Below are positions 1-20,722 of a stretch of 64,000 nucleotides of DNA, one piece after another. This DNA comes from Cynocephalus volans (taxonomy: Eukaryota > Chordata > Mammalia > Dermoptera > Cynocephalidae), in NCBI RefSeq assembly GCF_027409185.1, contig NC_084462.1, positions 22,977,577 to 23,041,576 of the forward strand, read 5' to 3'. Each line of letters opens with the position of its first letter. The stretch's first letter is position 1. The notes under the pieces are model-generated. The model saw only the letters and a list, made by a program, of their open reading frames with translations, was not told the origin of the DNA and searched no databases. A program made the position numbers and the translations under genes.

Positions 1-834
1 AAAAAAAAAACCTCAGAATCCTATGATTCAGTAATATAAACTACTTATTATTTTGCTTGTCAGTCTTTTTCTCAATTAAAAAAAAACTTATTAAACAATT
101 CAGAATATTATCTTTTTCAGAATGAACTTTTTCATACAATTTCTAAGAAAAAGATTCTATAGAAAAGTAGTTTAGCATTCAAGGAAAAGTATTTGGCTTA
201 ATACTAAGTCTCTCAACTCAAACAACTGGACATGATTGGTTTTTAAACAGCAGTTTTGGAGTATTTAAAATTGAATTAGTTAAGCCAAAATAATGACTGA
301 TCATAAACATAAGTAATCTTTTTTGAATGACACTAGAGAATTAGAAACTAATCTCCAGCAAGAGGTTCTTCTAATTTCTTGGTTGTGATTTCTCTGGGAA
401 AAAAATAAAAAGAATTTGTAGCCTCGTGGAGACTTCTAAAGGAGATTAAGCTGTCTTACGACCCAAAATTAACCCAGAATGGAATAAGAAATCACCGAGT
501 CTTTATAATAAAAATTCAAGTAATTTCAAACTTTAATTTTTATCTCAAAGCTTAATGTCATATGTAATCTGAAATTCCATGGGGCAGTACTAGAGTTCAT
601 CAATAGGTGTACTTACTAATGAGGACTCCTGGAAACCAGCTGCTTTGATGAGAATGTCAAAACCTAAAAGACAGGAAAACAGAAGGGACTGTTTATGGTT
701 CTCTCTATCCTTTAGAAATGCGTCTTGTCTCTGACAGACCTGGTGGCCAATGTAAGAACCCTTCTTAGGTGTTTTCACCTGACACACATTTGTAGGTCAT
801 TTGGGGACTGGTGCTTGATGTGTGGATAAACTAA

Positions 835-10323
<9,489 letters not shown>

Positions 10324-10700
10324 AGCTGAGTGAGCCTCCGTGATCCAGCATGAAAACGGCGGCTGACTGCAGCTCCGCCATTTGCATGATGGTGAGGAAA
10401 GCCAGCCCCCAAGGAAACACTGAAAACACATATCGCGCAAATGTTGTATGGTTTTGTTTGAATATAATTGGTGAAAATGTTGGTTTTTTAAAAGCAGCAG
10501 TGGTTTTTTTGTTTTGTTGTTTTGTTTCGGTTTGATTTGTTTGTTTTGTTTTTGCTATTTCATTCCATTCTTGACCAAAGCTTCTCTTTAAGTAGTTTAT
10601 TATGAAAAAATTGTCACACTAACTTAAAGGAAAGGGTGAGAGAGGTATGTGAATTGTCTGCTAGAAAATTAAATAAAAATACTGAATATACTTTTGGTTT
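10324..10700 (+). other. ARPC1A: ARPC1A 3' UTR with polyadenylation signal
   Basis: Follows the TGA at 10321-10323. An AATAAA at 10671-10676 is the likely polyadenylation signal, placing the transcript end near 10695. The stretch is AT-rich with GTTT/TTTTG runs around 10500-10555. The exact cleavage site is inferred. Confidence 0.7.
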
Positions 10701-11743
10701 TGTTTCTTTATACTATTTCCGTTTTTAGTAGAAAAATATGGATTAGATTAGTTCATTTTTAGGGTAAAATCTTTGAATCTCAGTTTCTTAAACTGCACTG
10801 TCCTAAACAACCTTTAACCAAAAAGAATCATTTATGGGGAGGTGGGGGGAGGCATTTATTGAATGCTGTCTCAACATTACAATACTTCTGCAGAGCAGCT
10901 GTACTGTTCCCATTTTGCATCTGAGCACCACAGAAGCCCACCTCTGCTAAGCAGCCAAGCCCAAATGGAAACCTGCTATGGGAGACCCTAAGGTCTGAGG
11001 TCTGGCCCCTGTGCCCTGTGCCCATGGCAGGGCAGCCCACTCCCAATGGTGCTCTGCAGAGGGCATGCTGCAAGGGAGTGTGCAATGGGAAGAGAAAGGG
11101 GAAAGGTTATCTTCTTGATTTAGAGATTATTGTGCCCAAACTGAGTTATTTTCATTTAAACATGAAGTTTGACATTCCAAGGCTGAGAATCTTAAGAGGT
11201 ACAAATATAAATGAATAACAACATAAATAAGTACAGAGTAGCCTTGAGCATGGCCACATTCTTGATCTCACTGCACAGGATAACCAGAACAGTGATTCTA
11301 ACACAACTCTGTTCTAGGATACTGAGAACAATACTTCTCAAAGGACATCAAGATATTCTCAAAAGAAGATTAATTTTGCCCTTTTGGAATCCTTTCTTCC
11401 CTCCAGAGGAGAATCCTACCACCAGGGATGCTGGGCTGGTGGCCCTGCCTCATCCCCGTGTGCTGCAGTGTCCTCTCTGGACACCAGTGGCAGGAGCTCC
11501 TTTGTGTACACGTGTTTGTATAGGCAGTGCATCAGCAAGGCTGTCAATACAGAGAGAAGGATAGACAGAAGCCGGCCATAAAACAGGAATTGGCTAAGAA
11601 TTTCTTTTTGGTTTTATTAAATCACATGATTTAGCCAGCAAGCACAGAGATTTTTAGAGAAACAGTGTACTCCATAAAAGGAACAACAAAAAAAGAAAAC
11701 AAAATTTACTTAATTTACCTCCAAGAATTAAATAACCACAAAG

Positions 11744-11841
11744 TTGTTTTGTTTTTGTTGGTTTGTTTTTTGTTTTGGCAACTGGCCACCTGGTATGGGA
11801 ATCATCACTGCACTGTAACCAACTGAGCTAACTGGCCAGCC
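11744..11841 (-). mobile_element. tRNA-Ile-derived SINE monomer
   Basis: Minus orientation with a T-rich head, then the complement of the tRNA-like unit ending in aactgagctaactggccagc. Its 3' flank was the target of the next SINE (11852-12007). Confidence 0.75.
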
Positions 11842-11851
11842 CCTGTTTTCC

Positions 11852-12007
11852 TTTTTTTCTTTCTTTTTTTTTTTTTTTTTGTCTTTTTCGTGACCAGTAC
11901 TCAGCCAGTGAGTGCACCGGTCATTCCTATATAGGATCCGAACCCGCGGCGGGAGCGTCGCTGCGCTCCCAGCGCCGCACTCTCCCGAGTGCGCCACGGG
12001 CTCGGCC
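11852..12007 (-). mobile_element. CpG-rich hairpin variant of the tRNA-Ile SINE
   Basis: Minus orientation. The element ends in gcgccacgggctcggcccc and has a long T run at its head. The region equivalent to the anticodon arm is replaced by a perfect GC-rich palindrome with stem gggagcg/cgctccc at 11951-11970. It is flanked by the direct repeat agcccctgttttcctt (11838-11853) and agcccctgtttttctt (12010-12025), showing insertion beside an older SINE. Confidence 0.8.
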
Positions 12008-12365
12008 CCAGCCCCTGTTTTTCTTATTTGTTTTTTTTTTTTAATTCTTGTCACCCAGGGAAGAAGCCCCCCCCCACCTGCCGCCAGTCGCAGAAGCCAG
12101 AAACCTACAGTGCTGTACTGTAGTGCTGGGGTCTGTGAGATTGTGGAAGTTCCCTCCTGCTTTCATCCTACTGTTGAGACTCAGACCAGGCCTCAGTTCA
12201 CAGTGACTACCAATCTGGGGGTGTTCTGGGTGGCTGCTGACAGAAGATACTGGCCAAACTCCTTTGATTTGAGGCTTTGGACTTTGGTGTCAAATTATAC
12301 ATAGTTCTACCAAGTTGTATGACATTGAACAAGAGAATTGACATCTCTGAGCCTGAGTGTAAAAT

Positions 12366-12962
12366 GGGGGTTGTATTAGCCAACGGTTCTCCAGAGAGAC
12401 AGAAGCAATAGGATATGTGTATAAATAAATGAGATATACAAGACAGGATTTATAAGGGGAAATGGCTCATGTGATCATGAAGACTGAGTTATCCGATGAT
12501 AAGCCATCTGCAAATGGATGCTAGTAGCGTGGTTCAGTCCAAGTCTGGAAGCCTCAGAACCGGGGAAGCCAATGGTGTGATTCTTAGTCTGAGGCCAAAG
12601 ATCTGAGATCTGGGGGTGCCTGTGGTGTGAGTCCTGGAACTCAAAGGCTGAAGAGTCTTGAGTTCGGGTGTCCACAGACAACAGAGAGAGTTTATCCCAG
12701 CTCCAGGGGAATAGAGCAAGAGATTCGCCTTTTCCTCCATTTTTGTTTTCTCCAGGACCCCAGTGGATTGGATGGTGCCCACACATATTAAAGGAGATCT
12801 TTCCCACCCAGTCCACTCAGGCTTACATGTTAATCTCTTCTGGAAATACCCTCATAGACACACCCAAAAATAATGCATTACCAGGTTTCAATGTATTCCT
12901 TAATCTAGTCAAATTAACACTATAAATCTATTAATTTTTAATCTAAAATTAACCATCATGGG
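12366..12962 (+). repeat. Old dispersed mammalian repeat, family unassigned
   Basis: Begins with ttctccagagagacagaagc and ends with aaaattaaccatcatg, two motifs I know as the borders of a common old mammalian interspersed repeat. Between them lies a tandem-like ctgaggcc/gggaagccaatggtg section. I recognise the repeat but cannot name its family with confidence. Confidence 0.55.
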
Positions 12963-13126
12963 GTAATGCAGGATTTGTATTTGATGTTAGATACCCAGTA
13001 ATCTTAGGGGTTTGCTTTCAGGCTTGACACTGGTCCTATAGTAGGCCCTGAAGACCCTTAGCAATAGCAGAGTGAGGTAGGGAAGGAAGCAGTGTCTGAA
13101 GGATTCTGCTAACCAAGATTTCCAGG

Positions 13127-13216
13127 ACTAGTCGGTTAGCTCAGTTGGTTAAACTGTGTTATGATAATACCAAGGTCAAGAGTTCAGATCCCCGAACTGG
13201 CCACTTGCAAAAAAAA
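13127..13216 (+). mobile_element. tRNA-Ile-like SINE monomer with A-rich tail
   Basis: tRNA-like body gtcggttagctcagttggtt with a good A box and an acceptor stem that can still pair at 13131-13137 and near the 3' end, followed by ttgcaaaaaaaatt. The anticodon arm is one or two bases too long and the B box is altered, so this is a SINE and not a tRNA gene. Confidence 0.75.
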
Positions 13217-13504
13217 TTGCCAGTTCTTTCCAGAATATTATGCTGAAAAACTGGGGCCAGCCTCAGAACTCAGATTAATTGCTTAGGAATAACTCCAGTT
13301 TGGCCCAGCAATCGTCACACAAATGGTTTAGATCCTGTGTGTGCCCAACCCTGAAGACAACAATGTGAAGACCCAGGGTTCCCCCAGGTGCCTGAAGTGT
13401 AGCTGAGGAGATAAAGCTACCCTGTGCAAAATAGTCCAGATCAGGATATAAGTTATAAGATTACCTTACTTAAGGTACGTGTGTGTGTATAATGTTAATA
13501 CTAG

Positions 13505-14027
13505 GTGTGGTGGGTAAAATAATCCCCCCCACACCCAAAAATGTCTACGTCCTAATCCCCAGAACCTTTGAATTTTACAAATGTGATGAAGTTGAAGGTC
13601 TTTTTTTTTTGGCAGCTTGCCAGTATAGGAATCAAACCGTGGACCTTGGTGTTATGAGCACCATACTCTAAGGCTGAAGATGTTGGGGTGAGAGATTATC
13701 TTGTATTACAGTATGGGTGGGCCCAGTGTAAGGATCCTTATAAGAGGGAGAAAGGAGGGTCAGAGTCAAGAGATATGAGGATGGAATCACAGGTTGAAGT
13801 GACCATTAGCCAAGGAAAGTAAACAGCCTCTAGAAGTTGGAAAAGGCATGGAAAGGGATTCTCCCCTGGAGCTTCTAGAAGGAACCAGCCCTGCCTACAC
13901 CAGTTTAGCCCTTTGAGACTGATGACAGACTTCTGACCTCCAGAACTGTAAGAAAAGAAATATGTGTTGTTTTAAGCCACTAAATTTGTGGTAATTTTGT
14001 TATGACAGCAGTAGGAAACAAATACAC
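13505..14027 (+). mobile_element. Solitary MaLR-type LTR fossil (ERVL-MaLR, MLT/MST-like)
   Basis: Recognised by the LTR phrases gtctacgtcctaatcccc, gatccttataagagggag, tgacctccagaactgtaag and the ending gttttaagccactaaatttg plus gcagtaggaaacaaatac. It is a solo LTR with no internal genes, of old eutherian age. A small tRNA-SINE piece (13601-13670) is nested inside it. The subfamily is uncertain. Confidence 0.65.
13601..13670 (-). repeat. tRNA-Ile SINE fragment nested in the LTR
   Basis: A T10 run is followed by ggcagcttgccagtatagga and the ggaccttggtgttatgagca core. Only the 3' part of the monomer is present, inserted in the older LTR. Confidence 0.65.
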
Positions 14028-15487
14028 CAGGTCTGTTCAGGAAAGGGTAGGAAGTATGGCCTAAAGCAGTTTTTCAAATTGAGAATCAGCCCATTAGTGG
14101 GTTGTAAAATTAATTTAGAAGGTTATGACTGACATTTTAAAAAATGAAACGAGAAAATATCAGATTGCATTGCACATAGTAAGTATTGTTTCATGACTTA
14201 CGTGACAGTGTATACTAGATCACAATATACGTCTTAGTGTGAGTTGTGATTAAAAAAATTTGAAAGCCTCTAATGTAGAGCCAGTCACCTGAGAGGTTTC
14301 CTGAAAAGGGGTGTGTTAGCCATGCCTTGAATGCAACACATTACCATAAGAATAGCTAACTGTGCCAGGCATCTACCCCTCACAACCACCGTATGGGGTT
14401 GGAACTATTATTGCCACATTTCATAGATGACAAAACTCAAGTCCAAAGAGGGAATGACCAGTCTCTGTGGAGCCCCAGTGGTAACGACTAAGCATGCTCC
14501 CTGCTGGGTGAGCGTAGGGAGTGGAGATGCTGCTGAGGTGATAGCTCAGTTCAGCTCACCTAAGCTCAGGAGCAGGGTTATGTCATTGGAACTGATGGAA
14601 GAAGACCACTTTATTTGATATTACCTTGTGGGGTTTCATTGTAGACCTGAATTTCTCAATTGAACTGACATATAAAGTCATTTGGCTCAGAAAGGAGTAT
14701 ATAACAGGGGTGCCTCCCCCATCAGAAGAGCAGGATGGAATGTGGAATGCTGAACATGTTTTGGGCCTCAGCCTGTGGTGGACATCTGCTCTCTGGGACT
14801 TTGGCCACCTTATGTATACATGCACATGTGGCGTTGGGAGGGAGGCACAGGGTTTCCCCTCTTCTCTCCTGTTTACAGTTATCAGGCGCAATGGATCCTT
14901 TAATCTCAAGGAAAGGGACCCATCTTGGGGTGGAAACCTGTTTCTTTTCTGGCCAGTGAGACAAACGGAGATTATTTGCCGGGAGCTCCTGGGAAAGGTT
15001 TTTCTCCCTGGTCTCCCATTGCCTTAGCCAGTCCCCTGCTTGCTGGCCATCAACTTGGCCATAGTCATTTTGTGACCAGGAGGCAAGAAGACCAATGCAG
15101 TGAGGAGGAATGAGCAGAAAGCCAGCAAAATCTTTGGTGACTGAGAGACACTGGGCCAGCCTTCCTCCACCTCAGCCAGCCCTGAACAGTCACGCCCAGG
15201 CGTGCGGCTGCATTTCTTGGAAATCCGAGAAGGCAGAAAAGGAGGGGGAGGAATGTAGCATCTTCATCCCAGGGCACTGTGTGAAGCACATTCCAGGAAG
15301 AAACAGAAAGCTCTCCAAGTTGTTCTCGGAACTCCAAATGAAATTTCTCCATCCCAAGCTCTCCTAACCCAAGGATTTTCTTTTCTTAGAAAACTTTGTC
15401 CCCCCAAGGGAGCCATTTCAAGTAACACCTCCCCTTGTTTTCCAATCTGAGGTTTGCTTTGCCATCCATTGGGTCTTCCCTCCATGA

Positions 15488-15640
15488 CTGCAGGCCTGTG
15501 AGGCAGGCAGGTAGTGCTTGTTAGCCTCCCTTTACAGATGTAGAAACTGAGGCATGGCAAGAAGAGTGACTTGCCTAAGGTTACACTACAGGCTAAGTGG
15601 CAGAATCAGAATTGGATTCAGTTTGCTAACACAACTTGAT
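15488..15640 (+). repeat. MIR SINE fragment
   Basis: Shows the MIR core order: ttacagatgtagaaactgag, then gacttgcctaaggttacac, then agtggcagaatcagaattgg. Diverged and mammal-wide. Confidence 0.6.
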
Positions 15641-15761
15641 CATTCAGTCATTCATTCATCAGATGTGTGTTGAGTGACTCCTATCTGACAGGCTCTGGAG
15701 ATAACAAAGTGACCCATGGAAACATGGTTGCTGCTTGCATGACCTTTACAAGTCTTTTCAC

Positions 15762-15919
15762 GCGGGGCCGGCCCATGGCTCACTCAGGAGAGTGCGGTGC
15801 TGACACCACCAAGTCCACGGGTTCGGATCCCATATAGGGATGGCCGGTTGCTCACTGGGTGAGCGTGGTGCTGACAACACCAAGCCAAGGGTTAAGATCC
15901 CCTTACCGGTCATCTTTTA

Positions 15920-15966
<47 letters not shown>
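15762..15966 (+). mobile_element. Dimeric tRNA-Ile SINE, young, with (A)n(TA)n tail
   Basis: Complete dimer: left unit ggggccggcccatggctcac, linker catatagggat, right unit ggccggttgctcactgggtg, then accggtcatctttt, poly(A) and a (TA)n run to 15966. It has perfect 12-base target duplications, aagtcttttcac at 15750-15761 and 15967-15978. The exact duplications mark a recent insertion. Confidence 0.92.
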
Positions 15967-15969
<3 letters not shown>

Positions 15970-17449
15970 TCTTTTCACCAAATCAGGCTACATCAGCTCC
16001 ATTCTCACAATTGGGAAAAAAGGAGTCCTTGAGTATGTGTGTTTGTTGGGATGCTTTTGGTGATGGGTAGCAGAAAAACTTAAACTAGCTTAAAAATAGA
16101 TTTACCCAAAATCAAAGCTATTCCTCAGCTACAGGGCTACCTATAATCTGTGTATGCCCTGATGAATGGAACTTATCCTCACAAATTGGTGTCCTAAATT
16201 TCTTACCAAGAATCTAATTAAATAACTGATATGTTTCAAAAAATAAATAAAGCAGATAATTTGGCTCACGTCTGAAACCTTTGGAGGCAGGTTGGACTCA
16301 GGCTGACTGTCAGAGGCTGACCAGAGCTCTGGTCATTTCTCTGGGATTCTCTCCACTCTGTAGTCTCCCTGCATCGGCTTCCCTTTTGGCTGTTCCAAGT
16401 TCCTGTTCAGAATCACGCAGCTCGTCAAGAAGGAGCTTCTTTGCCCTGGATCATTCTCCAAAGTCCCAGGCTTTGCTTTAATTGGATCATCTTAGGTCAC
16501 AAGTCCAGGACAGGGAACACCACAAGTTGATTGAGTTGTACCACTCAGGGCCATCCGAGGTCATTCCCTGGGCATCCACAAAGCTGCAGAGGGGCAGAAT
16601 GGAAGCCACGGAAGCAACAACAGTGTCACAACCTCAGCATTAAGTTGCACTTGGCCCCATGGGATGAGGGTTGCCAGTACAGACCATCTGAAACTTTTTT
16701 CTGGTCAAACTAAAGTCAACACCTGGATTTGCCCAGGCTGCCAAGATCTGTCTGAACAAACCTGCAGGAGCAGCAAGGTGGAGGACCTGAATACCAGCCC
16801 CTCTGCATCTTTTCAGTGCAAGGGGGCTCGCTGCTATAAAAATATTAGCTGAAGTTCATTGAACACTTACTGCAGGCTCACAGTGAGAAGTGCTCCATAT
16901 GTTTTGACACGTTCAATCCTCCCAACCACCCCGGGGGGGCGGGGGGGTAGAATTCAGTGTAAATGGGATCTGAGATTGGTGACAGGGTGCTGTTGGGAGT
17001 CTAGTGGACTCAAGAGACACTCAGCCACATCCTGCAGGACAAACTGAAGTTGTCGGGTGAGGACAAAGTGGGAAAAGTGTTCTAGGTAGAAAGAACAGCA
17101 TGTGACAAAACCTCTAGACCTGACAAGGTGGGAGTCTGGCCTCTGACCTCCTGAGATCCATGAAGGCCCGCACCCCACCAGCTGCTGCCGCTTGCTGCCT
17201 AGCTCACTCTGAGTGACACAAATCCTGTGGGGAGGGGACGGAGGAAGGGAGAGGGAAGAGGGTTTTCACCAGGGTCTCCATCTGCCTGGCCACCTGGCCA
17301 CATCTCCACTGATGAGGGTTAGGATGGAAAGACCCCTAAGGACCACCTGGCCCAAGTCTTGCCCAGGTAACCTAAAGGAGTGAAACAGACTGTGGCGGAA
17401 AAGATGAGCAAAAAGTCAGCACTGAAAAACCATGCTGGCCAGCCACGGA

Positions 17450-18700
17450 CACCCAGGGCAGCCAGGTGCGCCTCTGCCCGGGGTCAGCACCCCCGTTTGG
17501 TAGTGGGGACGCTGAGGGCCCAGAAGGGCGGGGCCAGGCTGCCTTGGCCACACCTGTGCTGCCTACACCCCTCACAGAACCTGCACGTTTGGCGCCCAGC
17601 GGGCATCAGCGGGCTGCGGACGAGGCCGCAGGGATTCGCTGAGTTGCTCCCTCACCGGCGTTTGAGCACAGAACCCGCTGCCCTCGGCCCCGGGCCCAAA
17701 GGACGCAACTCCCCCACCCCGCGCCCTCCGCTCTTGGTGGATGGGGGCGTGCGTCCCCTCCAGACTCTGGGTTCCAGCCCAGCAGCATCTCAGGCCGCTC
17801 GCCTCTCTCCCGCCTCAGTTTCCCCATCCATAAAGTGAGGGGCGGTCGCAGACCACTTCTGGGCGCCTTGGGCTCAGACGTCCTAGCCCGTCGGGGCAGC
17901 CCCCTTACCCACGGGGTGGGCGGAACCTCGGATTTCGAGACCGCCCCCGGTCCCCGCCCCCGGTCCCTACCCGGAGGCCCCGCCCCCCGCCCACGAGGAA
18001 GTGGCTGCGGCGCGGCGCGGGGCCCAGAGCCGGTTCGGCGCGTCGACTGTCCAGAGTCCGCGGCCGGGGCGCCCCAAGGTGAGGGGGTGCGGGGAGCCGC
18101 CCGGAGGGGAGGGGGGCGCAGCGATGTGGGGCGCAGCCCGATCAGGAGAGGAACTGGGGGGGGATGAGAGAAGAGTCGGGGTGCCGCCCGGAGGGGAGGG
18201 GGCGCGGGGACGCGGGCGGAGGGCGAGGCGAGGGACACGCAGGGCTCCCGCGCGCCGGCGCCCTCGGGGCGGCCCCGACCCCGCCACGCGCCCGCCTCCC
18301 CGCCACTCGGCCCCCACCCCCGGCTCTGCCCCGCGGTCGGTGTCGCCCCCGTTACTTCGGGCCGGCGGGGCTCCGCGCCCAGTCACTTCCCCTCCATCCT
18401 CCGAGCCTTCCGGGTTGCTCCGGCCGGGAAATGAGCTGGCGCCCCCGCCGCGCCCGGCCGCCCTCCCCGGCCGCCACCCCCCTCCCAGTCCGCCTCCCGC
18501 CCGGGGCCGGTCCGGGGGGTCCTGGACAAGGCGGGCCGGCGGGTCCCGGAACGCGCCCCTCGGAGCTGCCGGGCGCCCCGACCCGAGCGGAGCCGAGCGG
18601 CCCCTCCCTTCCCGGCGGCGCAGGGAGAGCAGCCAGGCCGCCCAGGGTAGGGCTGGGCCGGGTCGGACCCGCGGGCTGGGACGGTCGTCATTAGCTTAAA
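17450..18700 (+). promoter_or_regulatory. ARPC1B: CpG-island promoter of ARPC1B
   Basis: A sharply GC- and CpG-rich block after AT-richer DNA, with GC boxes (gccccgccccccgccc near 17975-17992) and an ETS-like aggaagtg at about 17996-18003 just before the presumed first exon. No TATA box is seen. This is a typical housekeeping-type promoter; the start site itself is inferred. Confidence 0.75.
17998..18078 (+). other. ARPC1B: Presumed non-coding first exon of ARPC1B
   Basis: GC-rich leader ending gcgccccaag directly before a strong GTGAGG donor at 18079. It would splice to the acceptor at 25320, where exon 2 opens with gagctgagcggcc and then ATG. The 5' end is a guess from the ETS/GC-box position; the donor is clear. 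Confidence 0.6.
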
Positions 18701-18898
18701 GCTACGGGAGAGCCAGGTTAGTGTCAGGCGCCGAGCCAAGGGCTGTCCCCAGGTTCCTCCGGCCTCGGGCAGTGCAGCCCAGGTGAGAGTGCCAGCTGCT
18801 TCCTTCACTGGCACACGACCTTGGCAAGACACCTGACCTCTGTGGGCCTCAACTTTCCTTATCTGGAAAACGGGGACCTTTCAAATTGTGAGGTTTAT

Positions 18899-19003
18899 TT
18901 TTATTTATTTGTTATTATTATTTTTAAAGATGACCGGTAAGGGGATCTTAACCCTTGGTGTCGTCAGCACCACGCTCTCCCGAGTGAGCCACGGGCCGGC
19001 CCC
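18899..19003 (-). mobile_element. Chimeric tRNA-Ile SINE monomer
   Basis: Minus orientation. Read on its own strand it starts like the left unit of the dimer (ggccggcccgtggctcactc) but continues, after gtggtgctga, with the right-unit 3' half (agggttaagatccccttacc). Target duplications are aaattgtgaggttta at 18883-18897 and aaactgtgaggttta at 19004-19018. Confidence 0.85.
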
Positions 19004-20320
19004 AAACTGTGAGGTTTAAACACAATAATGTGTGTAAGGCATTTGCCAGTGTGCCGGGCACCCTCCAAGTATAAACGTGCGCTACTGCTGCCGTCGTAAG
19101 GCACGCCTACCTTGATCAAAGTGTCTCCCCAACTGAACCTGACTTCCGGGATTTGGGGGTCAAAGTCCCAAGCTGTGTCATTTAGCTTTTGTCTAAGCTT
19201 CAGTTTCCTCGTTTATAAATGAAGGTTAAAAAACAAATTTCTCAGTCTTGCTTCAGGGAGTAAAAGAGAGAATGTATGTGGAAGTTCTGGGTCAACTCTG
19301 AAGCCCTTGACAGATGCCAGTAACGTTAGTTTCTTCTGTATGTCTGTACATAATCCATTGATTGGTCTCTTCTAATAATTAAATAGCATCCCAACATGTT
19401 AATATCACAATTTACTCTTTCCGGATTTGTAGTCACCTGGATTTTTCCACCCTGTCACCGTTATAAAGAGATTAGGAACATGTTTGCTTTAAAAAAAAAA
19501 AAAATCTGTGGCTATTTTCATAGTACCAAAATGGATGTATGTGACCAGAGTGTTAACAGTTTTTAAGTTCCTGTTACTGTTCTGTTCTGTTTGTTCCTAT
19601 CCAGTTGTTGAATTGATTGTTATCACACCGCTCTTCACAAAGACTGAACCAATTAGCAGCAAATGAGAATTTCTCCCTAGCCCTGCCAGCATTGAGTTTT
19701 ACGTGGTTTTGGTTTTTGTTGTGTTTGGATTACTTTAATTGGTGCTTTATGGTGCCTTCTGCCTGTTTTAATTTGTGTTTCTTGACTTTGCCTGGTTTGT
19801 AAGACTTCAAGAGCAGAGTTGGGGAGGAAGGACTGGGGGTGGCAAGGACTGCTCCACACCCCCGGGGCCCTTACCCACAAGAGGAAGTTGAGTAACCACT
19901 TAGCACTGGGCAACATGGCTTGCTGCCTGCCCCCTCCCAGCTCTGAGCTGGGCGGGGACTTCCCTGAATGCTTGGAGAGCCCAGATCTGTGCTCCAGGCA
20001 GCTCCTGCTTGGTTTAGCAACAATTACAGCCAAACCTCTGGATTCAGAGAAACCTAGCAAGGCCAGGAAAGAAAACCTACAGCCTGTGTCAGGCCCCAGC
20101 TTTTTCTGGATAAAGATGTGAGGGAGGAGTATGGTGAAGGCCAGAATGTACACTGGCAATTTAGGAAGGGACTGAGGCAGGCCCTAGACCCTGAAGAGTG
20201 TCCTTCCCAGGCGGGCAGCCTGAGGCTTTGCTTGGCTTGCTTTGGAAGGGAGCTGTGTTCTCCCCGCTCTGAATCCACAGAGAGGTCCCTCTAGATTGGA
20301 GAGTGGAGGTTGCCAAGCTT

Positions 20321-20424
20321 TTTTTTTTTTTTTTTTTTGGGAAGCAGGCCAGTATGGGGATCCAAACCCTTGACCTTGTTGTTACAACACTGTGCTCTAA
20401 CCAACTGAGCTAACCAGCCAGCCC
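20321..20424 (-). mobile_element. tRNA-Ile SINE monomer
   Basis: Minus orientation with a long T run, then ggccagtatggggatccaaa, the ttgttgttacaacac core and aactgagctaaccagccagc. A short direct repeat ccaagctttt flanks it (20313 and 20427). Confidence 0.85.
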
Positions 20425-20579
20425 TTCCAAGCTTTTCTGATCACTGACCCCCATCAGAAAAGAAAAAAAATTTGAACGCATACTCCCCAATACATATTTA
20501 CAAAGTACCTACATTTGCCACTGAAGTAATACAGCATATTCCCAATAGATCATCCCCCAAGACAGACATGAAAATAAAG

Positions 20580-20722
20580 TTGTGATTCATTCATTCAACC
20601 ACATTCAAGAAATATTTATCAAGCACCTACATGTGCCAGGCACCCTGAGCAGTGCTGGGAATATATTAGTGATGGTGAACAAAACAAACACCCCCACACT
20701 CATGGGGCTTCTGTTCAATTAT
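20580..20722 (-). repeat. L2 3' end fragment
   Basis: attcattcaaccacattcaa followed by tttatcaagcacctacatgt and gccaggcaccctgagcagtg is the reverse complement of the L2 3' terminus. Confidence 0.6.

Larger units (their letters stand above)
10701..17350. other. ARPC1A-ARPC1B intergenic stretch, repeats only
   Basis: About 6.6 kb without a supportable gene. It holds tRNA-Ile SINEs (11744-12007, 13127-13216, 13601-13670, 15762-15966), an old dispersed repeat at 12366-12962, a MaLR-type LTR at 13505-14027, and MIR-like pieces near 14310-14480, 15488-15640 and 16850-16930. A diverged repeat-like block lies at 16020-16640. Between 14500 and 15480 the sequence looks unique, with no coding signal I trust. 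Confidence 0.6.

Noticed and set aside
13131-13203. Possible tRNA-Ile gene
   Set aside because: The A box and acceptor stem look tRNA-like, but the anticodon arm is altered, the B box deviates and an A-rich tail follows. It is a SINE monomer.
17606-18699. Long open frames (up to 232 codons) on both strands in the ARPC1B CpG island
   Set aside because: Pro/Arg/Gly-rich translations in several overlapping frames are expected from very high GC with few stops. No conserved domain or splice support is seen.
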